This document shows positions 1-4,801 of a stretch of DNA of 5,893 bases, piece after piece; positions within the stretch are counted from its first letter, which is position 1; every line of letters begins with the position of its first letter. The position numbers were made by a program, and so were the translations under genes. The notes beneath the pieces are model-generated. The model did no database searches. It was not told the origin of the DNA and saw only the letters and a program-made list of their open reading frames with translations. Source of the DNA: Planctomycetota bacterium. GTDB taxonomy: Bacteria > Planctomycetota > PUPC01 > JABMSA01. The stretch is taken from positions 1 through 5,893 of the forward strand of contig JABMSA010000413.1 of assembly GCA_013202185.1 (NCBI GenBank). Direction: 5' to 3'.

Positions 1-41
1 ACAATGCCATCGCCGAGCGCCCTGCAGAATCGAGACATGAG

Positions 42-57
42 AATACGTTACCGTATT
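42..57. repeat. 16-nt near-palindrome, possible operator
   Basis: AATACG (42-47) and CGTATT (52-57) are perfect inverted repeats around a 4-nt spacer (TTAC). The inner T-A pair also matches, so 14 of 16 positions are symmetric. It is AT-richer than its surroundings and lies 55 nt upstream of the cupin start, outside any convincing gene. The size and symmetry suit a dimeric repressor site. The arms are too short and there is no T-run, so it is not a convincing terminator. No cognate regulator is visible, and the operator role is inference. Confidence 0.3.
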
Positions 58-111
58 TAGGGACCAGAGCACTAAGAGGGGCACGGAAACCAGCGACAGC
101 CACCCATTCCT

Positions 112-522
112 ATGATCGGGTGTTGTCGCTGTGTATGGCTCACACTCCCACCGGTCGAGCCGCTGGTGCTGGATTTCGGTCTGGGCCGTTTTCATGAGAT
201 CGGCCTGATCGAATACTGGATCGCCAACGAGATCGAGGCCGGATATTGCGGAAAGTACTTGTTCGTGTTCGACGGACAGACCTGCCCCATGCATCATCAC
301 CGCGAGAAGATGGAAACCTTTTTCATCGTCAGAGGAACGGTCCGCATGATCATGGACGCAACAGAGCGCCGGATGGCGGCCGGCGACGTGCTGCCCGTTC
401 GACCGGGCCACAAGCACAGCTTCAGCGGCATCGGCCCCGCTTTACTGCTGGAACTGTCCAAGCCCTGCATCATTGCCGACAATGTTTTCGAAGACCAACG
501 CATAGACCGCCTGATACGGTGA
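112..522 (+). CDS. Small single-domain cupin, D-lyxose-isomerase-like sugar cupin
   Basis: This 136-residue protein carries the complete cupin motif 1, G(X)5HXH(X)4E(X)6G, with G55, H61, H63, E68 and G75. A motif 2 follows (G91, P98, G99, H102). H61, H63, E68 and H102 are the expected metal ligands. The segment 'DFGLGRF..GL' (21-32), the metal core and the tail 'DNVFEDQRIDR' (123-133) resemble D-lyxose ketol-isomerase and related sugar-binding cupins, so a cytoplasmic sugar isomerase or binding role is plausible but not proven. Those enzymes usually have a longer N-terminus. Here stops at 58-60 and 73-75 close the frame upstream, and residues 1-16 are Cys-rich and atypical. The ATG at 112 lacks an SD, and GTG 166 is a possible later start, so the N-terminus may be truncated or wrong. 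It is convergent with the operon to its right, 39 nt from that operon's end, and is therefore a separate transcription unit. Confidence 0.8.
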   Translation: MIGCCRCVWLTLPPVEPLVLDFGLGRFHEIGLIEYWIANEIEAGYCGKYLFVFDGQTCPMHHHREKMETFFIVRGTVRMIMDATERRMAAGDVLPVRPGHKHSFSGIGPALLLELSKPCIIADNVFEDQRIDRLIR

Positions 523-561
523 AAATGGATCAGTAAAGGCAGACCACGCCACCGGCCTGCC

Positions 562-1995
562 CTATTCCCCATGCTGCCACTTGTCTGGCGGAACATCCTT
601 GTTCGCGGCCCACAATTCCTTCCACACTGCGATACCCTCGTCCCGCTCCTTGCGCGTGCCGACATAGTAGATCGGCTTCACGCGGCGGAAGTTGATCTCC
701 AGAATTCTCTGCAGAGCACTCGCAGCGATGTCGCAGACGAGAACGTCGCCACACTCACTGCTGTTTCCGATGACTCGCCGGTCGTCGAGCTTGGAGGCGA
801 GGAACGGCACGCCGGCGAGGTCCTTGGCATGGCCTATCGTACGGATCAGAGAGGCCACTTTCTCGAGATCGTTCCCCGGGCCCGGATCAACTGTCCACTG
901 CCACTGAAAAGTGATCGGGAACTGCGGGTGGCCGCCCCACATCTGAGCGATCTCGGGATAATGGGAAATCCTACTGAGATCCGGCGTGAGGATGATCATG
1001 CCGGTGTATGTCCCGGGCTTTGGCAGTCTGGCCGACGAGGTATGCACATTGAACTCGCCGGAACCTCCTTTGAGGATTACCGTGTGAAACGAGAGCGGGT
1101 ACTCAACGCCTGTGATGCCGTCTCTGTAGATCGCCTTGAAGGCATAGTGCTCAGGTAGCGAGAAATAGAATATCTCAATGCCTCCAGTGGCGGAAGCCTT
1201 CACGATTCCGTTCTCATCGGCGTATTGGGCGCTCGTCTTCTTCGCGGGGTCCAGTATCGATGTGAAGGCCGCTTTCATTTTCCCATCAAGCTCTTCGCCC
1301 GAGACAATATTCACTTTCGTCTCGCTGCCGAGCGGCACGATGTTGAGCTGTACAGGCAGCTCGAGCGTGCATTGATAACGCTTGTCCTGAAGGAGAGAAC
1401 TGGACATCGTCCATCTGCGCTTTTTGGGCAGCAGCCTGTGAGGGAAATTGCGCAGGCTGGGCCAGCGCCAGATTGTCCTCCATTCGCGCGGTCTGACGGA
1501 GCATTCGACCCGCAGGTCGAAGTCGTGCCTTCCGAGAGGGTACGGCTGGCATGTCATCTCGTAGCGGCTATCCAGCCGGTCGACCGAGTCCATGTTAAAT
1601 CCTCCCTTGCCGTATCTGCCGGCGGGATCGTCATAGTCACGAAGGACTGCCTGCAAGGTGAATTCGGCCGGTGAGAACCTCGCCTGGTTGGGAAAGGAAA
1701 CAGTGAGGACGGGCCGCGAGCCGAGCGGATAAGCTTCTCTCGTGTGAAGTGTTGGCTGCATCAGCGCCTTGAGGACCCGGCTGCCGACTTTGTCTGGCAC
1801 ATCGCCCTCGCTGAGGATTCGCCCAAGTTCGTCCGCCGTTTCGCTGTCGGGCGCCGTCTCGTACTTCGCGATCAGCTTCCTGATGTCCCGCGGGACACCG
1901 CCCGCACGGAAAACATATTGCACCGCGCACAATGCCACGGCAAGAATCGCAATGACAGCGACAGCCGCCAGGGTTCTTCGCTTCGTCTTTTTCAT
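562..1995 (-). CDS. Membrane-anchored protein of unknown function, third gene of operon
   Basis: I do not recognise a family for this 477-residue protein. Residues 1-8 are basic (MKKTKRRT), followed by one hydrophobic segment (about 9-29), so the rest is probably periplasmic or surface-exposed. Cys23 lies inside that segment, but 'VALC' is a poor lipobox, so an anchor is more likely than a lipoprotein signal. Residues 34-80 are helical and charged. About 90-370 is rich in alternating hydrophobic and aromatic residues, suggesting beta-sandwich structure. About 375-435 looks like a helical, HEAT-like repeat, and the end (449-473) has a Trp-rich 'VWKELWAANKDVPPDKW' element of a type common at the C-terminus of such repeats. 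The ATG (1995-1993) overlaps the upstream stop in an ATGA tetranucleotide, with SD AGGAGAGG (2008-2001) five bases ahead. This implies translational coupling. The operon position suggests a role with the sensor proteins, which is inference only. Confidence 0.85.
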   Translation of the reverse strand: MKKTKRRTLAAVAVIAILAVALCAVQYVFRAGGVPRDIRKLIAKYETAPDSETADELGRILSEGDVPDKVGSRVLKALMQPTLHTREAYPLGSRPVLTVSFPNQARFSPAEFTLQAVLRDYDDPAGRYGKGGFNMDSVDRLDSRYEMTCQPYPLGRHDFDLRVECSVRPREWRTIWRWPSLRNFPHRLLPKKRRWTMSSSLLQDKRYQCTLELPVQLNIVPLGSETKVNIVSGEELDGKMKAAFTSILDPAKKTSAQYADENGIVKASATGGIEIFYFSLPEHYAFKAIYRDGITGVEYPLSFHTVILKGGSGEFNVHTSSARLPKPGTYTGMIILTPDLSRISHYPEIAQMWGGHPQFPITFQWQWTVDPGPGNDLEKVASLIRTIGHAKDLAGVPFLASKLDDRRVIGNSSECGDVLVCDIAASALQRILEINFRRVKPIYYVGTRKERDEGIAVWKELWAANKDVPPDKWQHGE

Positions 1996-3080
1996 CCGTG
2001 CCTCTCCTCTTCCGATGTTCCCTCGTGATCTTCGGGCTTCTCCGGACTGCCGTCGTCTTGGCTTTCTTCCCGCGAGGAGGATAGGGCAGCTTCCGGGTCA
2101 ACCATCAGCACTCCTCTCGCATATTCGACGGTAATGATCTGTTGCAGTTGGCTGAGCTTTTGAATTACTTGGCTGACCTTTTTCGCCTCTTCCTCGATCG
2201 TTGCGGGAATATAGCGGTCTTCCGGCGGCAGAGGCACTTTCGCCAGCCTTGCGGACAGTCCCATGAGCGCGGCCAGCGAATTATTGATGTAATGCTGAAG
2301 CGTTACCGATGTCTGCTGCACGGCCTCCACGCGCCGCTGTTCGGCATGGGCCAGGCGTTCGGCCATGGTATTGAAGGAATCGGCGAGTATGCCGAACTCG
2401 TTTCTGAGGGGCTTGCGGACGCGATATGTCAGGTCTCCTTCAGCCAATCGCTCAGTGCCCTTGACAAGGGCGGCCACCGGCTCGGCCACATCCGCCAGGA
2501 CCCGGCGAGTAATGAAGATTGAAATGAGCATCGCCATCGCGAATGTGAAGAGAAATACAAGAATCGTCAGATTCATCGCACGGTGAGCGCTTAGCACTAC
2601 CGTGTCGGCGTGAGCGGCCACGTAGCCGAGCAGCCTTTCGGACTCGGCCCGCAGGCCGGTAACAATTTCGATCAATTGCCCGCGCAAATGTTGCCGAAGC
2701 TCGGGCGTGTGAGCGGTGGCGATGCGACTGGTAACGCTCTTGAACCGCTCGAGCCGCTGGGCAAGGGAGGGCAATTGCTCTTGACGGGTAAGCAGGTCGC
2801 AGTAATGGCCGAACGTGGCAAAAGTGATGTCGGCCCGCTCGACAGCAGACACGAGACGGTCGAGGGAGTCTTCTTGGCCGGCTTGAGCCCGCCAAAGTTC
2901 CGCGCGAATAAGGTTGACGTCTGCCGTGAAAGATTCGGTCGAGCGAATGGTCTGGATGACCTCCCCGTGCACATGATCGAAAACGGCCCGCTGCCGGTTG
3001 ATCTGAAAGGCCAGTACCGTTGCACCAATCAGCAGTGCCAGCGGCATCATTGCGAGCGCTATAAAGAGCCGTCGCCTCAA
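1992..3080 (-). CDS. HAMP-domain signalling protein with DHp-like helices but no ATPase domain
   Basis: This 362-residue membrane signalling protein has TM1 (about 5-27), a helical periplasmic sensor region (28-168), TM2 (169-191) and a HAMP domain (about 191-245, with the 'EPV' and 'LAEGDL' elements). A coiled-coil/DHp-like segment follows (about 250-320). Its 'LQHYINNSLAALMG' (261-274) resembles a histidine-kinase H-box, with H263 as potential phosphoacceptor and N266/N267 as in 'HEINNPL' kinases. No N, G1, F or G2 boxes follow. The protein ends in an acidic, probably disordered tail (about 334-362). It cannot autophosphorylate by itself, so it either passes a signal by conformation or is phosphorylated in trans. 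The start is TTG at 3080-3078, because an in-frame TGA lies just upstream (3086-3084). The SD GAGGTG (3090-3085) and the TTGA overlap with the preceding stop support it. The ATG ten codons in would remove half of TM1. Confidence 0.9.
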   Translation of the reverse strand: MRRRLFIALAMMPLALLIGATVLAFQINRQRAVFDHVHGEVIQTIRSTESFTADVNLIRAELWRAQAGQEDSLDRLVSAVERADITFATFGHYCDLLTRQEQLPSLAQRLERFKSVTSRIATAHTPELRQHLRGQLIEIVTGLRAESERLLGYVAAHADTVVLSAHRAMNLTILVFLFTFAMAMLISIFITRRVLADVAEPVAALVKGTERLAEGDLTYRVRKPLRNEFGILADSFNTMAERLAHAEQRRVEAVQQTSVTLQHYINNSLAALMGLSARLAKVPLPPEDRYIPATIEEEAKKVSQVIQKLSQLQQIITVEYARGVLMVDPEAALSSSREESQDDGSPEKPEDHEGTSEEERHG

Positions 3081-4120
3081 CGTTCACCTCGCCGTGATTC
3101 ATTCTCCGTGTCGAAAGTCAGTAAATCCACGCCCACTTCCCGTATCATGTCGTAGAGCGTGGCGTAGTCGGAATCGCTAGTCGCGATGAACTGCCGGGCG
3201 CCGAATGCGTCCAGAACGGATCGGCCTTCGGCTGTTTGCATCAGGGTCAGCAATCCGGATTTCAACTGCTCCCTCACCTTGCCGGGAACCTGTGGGTGCA
3301 CAGCAAGGCCGTCCGAGGGCGCCTCGGGCGAGCGGACCAGGATCACTATCTTCCGGCGATATTCCGGATGCCGACGAAAGAGCTTTTCGACAGGGCGGCA
3401 CTTGGCGGCACCCACATCCGCCTGATTGTCCAACACGGCCAGGGCTGCGGCATCGTGGCTGCCGCTCATGTGCACCTTCGAAAAATACGAGTCGATGTCC
3501 GCCACGCCGTGATTCCTGAAGAACGCCACCGGGAACAGGTAGCCGGCCAGTGAGGAACGGTCCACAAGGGCCAGGCGTTTGCCCCTCATGCTCTCAACAG
3601 CTTTAACACCGGCGCCTTCCTCAAAGCCGCTGTCGGCGCGTGCGAAAATGTACGAGCAGTAAGTGGATGAGCCGTCTTTCCAGACGGGCCTGGCCAGCAC
3701 GATAACGCCGGCACGCTTGTGAGCGAGAGCGTAGGCGAGGCTGCCCAGAAATGCCGCGTCGATGGTCTGCTCCTCGAGCGCCCGTATCACGGCCCCGTAG
3801 GTGGGCAAGCTCCGAATGCCAATCCGCACCCCGATCCGGCGTCCCACGTGATCCAGCAGCGCTCTGTAACGCTTGCGCTGACTGAAAATATTCTGCTCCG
3901 GCACGAGGCCGACTACAATATCGGGCTCGTCTTTGCGCACTTCATACTTCGCGGGCGCCCCACTGGGCAAGGGGCGGGGTCTCTGCAGCAGCAGCCAAAG
4001 CGCCGCCGCGCTAAGCGCAACAACGCTAAGCGTCAACAAGAGCATCGCGCCCGGATGTTCACGCTTGCTGCCGGGTTGCTGCGGCAAGGAGTTATTCTTC
4101 TCAGCAGTTGACTGTCGCAC
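3077..4120 (-). CDS. Membrane-anchored PhnD-type (phosphate/phosphonate) substrate-binding protein
   Basis: This 347-residue protein is of the PhnD-like periplasmic binding family (Pfam PF12974 type). Typical landmarks are 'IVVGLVPEQNIFSQRKRY' (68-85), 'YGAVIRALEEQTIDAAFLG' (108-126), 'LAYALAHKR' (128-136), 'DRSSLAGYLFP' (187-197) and 'SGSHDAAALAVLDNQADVGA' (219-238). The N-terminus is unusual: about 25 polar residues, one hydrophobic segment (25-46) and a Pro-rich linker with no cleavage motif or lipobox. The domain is therefore probably tethered outside the inner membrane. No ABC permease or ATPase is present; the next gene is a HAMP signalling protein sharing four bases. Such a context favours ligand sensing over uptake, with phosphate, phosphonate or another small anion as ligand (inference). 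The start is GTG (4120-4118), with SD TTGGAG (4131-4126) five bases ahead and an in-frame stop not far upstream (4147-4145). Confidence 0.9.
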   Translation of the reverse strand: MRQSTAEKNNSLPQQPGSKREHPGAMLLLTLSVVALSAAALWLLLQRPRPLPSGAPAKYEVRKDEPDIVVGLVPEQNIFSQRKRYRALLDHVGRRIGVRIGIRSLPTYGAVIRALEEQTIDAAFLGSLAYALAHKRAGVIVLARPVWKDGSSTYCSYIFARADSGFEEGAGVKAVESMRGKRLALVDRSSLAGYLFPVAFFRNHGVADIDSYFSKVHMSGSHDAAALAVLDNQADVGAAKCRPVEKLFRRHPEYRRKIVILVRSPEAPSDGLAVHPQVPGKVREQLKSGLLTLMQTAEGRSVLDAFGARQFIATSDSDYATLYDMIREVGVDLLTFDTENESRRGER

Positions 4121-4386
4121 GGGGTCTCCAACGTGAAACGCAAGTCACTGTCGGCTCTGATCTCCCGGCCCTCTTCGCTTCCGTGCGGGCACATTCCTCG
4201 GAATCTCCTGAATGCATCCGGATTGCGCCCTGGCAAGAAGGAAAACTGCCGTCTTCCATAAAGTATATCTGAAGGAACTGCTGAATTCAAGAAGCTTGAC
4301 GCGTAGGGGGCCCCCTCAGGAGGGAGGATCTCCGCCAGGCCCTTGAGCGCCTCACGCTCGTTCAGCTCGTAAGTCGATGAACGCAT
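4033..4386 (-). CDS. SD-preceded small ORF upstream of operon, leader or gene remnant
   Basis: An ATG at 4386-4384 has an excellent SD (AAGGAG, 4398-4393, six bases away). The first 25-30 codons look genuine: GC-ending and encoding a helix-forming stretch 'ELNEREALKGLAEILPPEGA' (residues 7-26). From about codon 30 the codon use turns AT-rich, the protein becomes low in structure, and the frame runs 88 nt into the PhnD-like gene. All other junctions in the operon overlap by only 4 nt. A good promoter for the operon (4290-4262) lies inside the frame. I read it as a true translation start whose downstream part has decayed or is a leader. It could also be a real 117-residue protein. No homologous family is recognised. 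Confidence 0.3.
   Translation of the reverse strand: MRSSTYELNEREALKGLAEILPPEGAPYASSFLNSAVPSDILYGRRQFSFLPGRNPDAFRRFRGMCPHGSEEGREIRADSDLRFTLETPCDSQLLRRITPCRSNPAASVNIRARCSC
4262..4290 (-). promoter_or_regulatory. Probable sigma70-type promoter of the three-gene operon
   Basis: Read on the minus strand, TTGAAT (4290-4285, 4 of 6 to the -35 consensus) is followed by a 17-nt spacer and TATACT (4267-4262, 5 of 6 to the -10 consensus). The expected start site is near 4255, giving a leader of about 135 nt before the GTG at 4120. The local base composition is AT-richer than in the flanking genes. No other site between here and the GTG is as good. Confidence 0.5.
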
Positions 4387-4614
4387 TTGTATCTCCTTGC
4401 CGGCCAAAGATGATCGTTTGCCGGGCCGTTGCTGCCTGTCTTGGGTCGCGTTTCAGCGCGATGGCGGGTGCGTGTCAAGGTCGAATCTTGCAGCGGCGCT
4501 TCCGGACTGCGCCCCCCCCGCAACGACCTCGCCTTTTCCTGCATAATTTTCGCGCTCGCGCTCTCTATAATGGTAGAGACGCCCACGCTTGGGCCAGTCT
4601 TCCGGAGCACGCGC
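4387..4614. other. Intergenic regulatory interval between divergent units
   Basis: This 228-nt stretch separates the minus-strand ORF start (4386) from the first plausible plus-strand start (4615). It holds the SD of the 4386 ORF (4398-4393), a TTGACA on the minus strand (4478-4473) whose 17-nt-spaced partner TGAAAC is poor, an eight-C tract (4512-4519) and a consensus TATAAT on the plus strand (4566-4571). Reading frames crossing it on either strand show no recognisable protein. No hairpin followed by a T-run is visible. Confidence 0.5.
4566..4571 (+). promoter_or_regulatory. Consensus -10 box (TATAAT) for the rightward gene
   Basis: TATAAT matches the sigma70 -10 consensus exactly. No recognisable -35 lies 16-18 nt upstream (the 17-nt position reads ATAATT), so a second factor or another sigma contact would be needed. 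Transcription starting near 4578 would place the ATG at 4615 (SD GGAG, 4604-4607) about 37 nt into the message. This fits a promoter for the BtrH-like gene. Confidence 0.35.
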
Positions 4615-4636
4615 ATGACAGAGGATAAGGTCTTCC

Positions 4637-4801
4637 CTGCCGGGCTGGCTGCATGCCACCGCCCGCAACGCGTCCTTCGCGGCCGTGATCGCCGGCGCAA
4701 TCGCCGTGGGCGGAATCGTGGCTGTCAAGAAAGCAACTGAAAAGAAACCGGAGCCGCCTGCTGTTGTCGGAACTGTAACTGACTCCGGAAAGGAGACTGA
4801 A
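4637..4801 (+). other. In-frame N-terminal extension with a membrane segment
   Basis: The frame of the downstream gene stays open back to a TGA at 4616-4618. From 4637 it reads LPGWLHATARNASF, then a hydrophobic run AAVIAGAIAVGGIVAV (4679-4726), then KKATEKKPEPP. That is a typical anchor plus charged, Pro-rich linker, with GC-ending codons. It has no ATG. CTG 4637 has AAGG (4627-4630) six bases ahead, and GTG 4685, 4706 and 4718 would cut the membrane segment. The well-placed ATG 4615 is one frame off (+1 shift needed). I think this stretch is translated as part of the protein. Either the start is non-canonical or one base is extra in the genome or assembly. Confidence 0.5.

Noticed and set aside
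3..200. Open frame entering from the left edge in the third plus frame
   Set aside because: It overlaps the cupin by 89 nt, its translation is rich in Arg/Ala/Gly typical of off-frame GC-rich DNA, and it shows no family motif.
538..561. Inverted repeat GGCAG/CTGCC between the convergent cupin and operon ends
   Set aside because: The stem is only five bases with a 14-nt loop and no T-run on either side, so it is not a credible terminator.
571..1158. Plus-strand frame inside the 477-residue gene
   Set aside because: It is the complement of a well-supported gene with an SD and coupled start; the antisense translation shows no recognisable domain.
2452..3102. Second minus-strand frame overlapping the HAMP gene
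   Set aside because: The translation is Arg/Ala-rich, and the alternative frame contains clear TM, HAMP and H-box features.
4305..4316. Twelve-base palindrome AGGGGGCCCCCT
   Set aside because: It lies in the coding-like start of the 4386 ORF, is low-complexity G/C with no loop, and has no second copy that I noticed.
4473..4478. Perfect TTGACA on the minus strand upstream of the 4386 ORF
   Set aside because: At 17-nt spacing the partner is TGAAAC (3 of 6) and the 16- and 18-nt alternatives are no better, so it is not called as a promoter.
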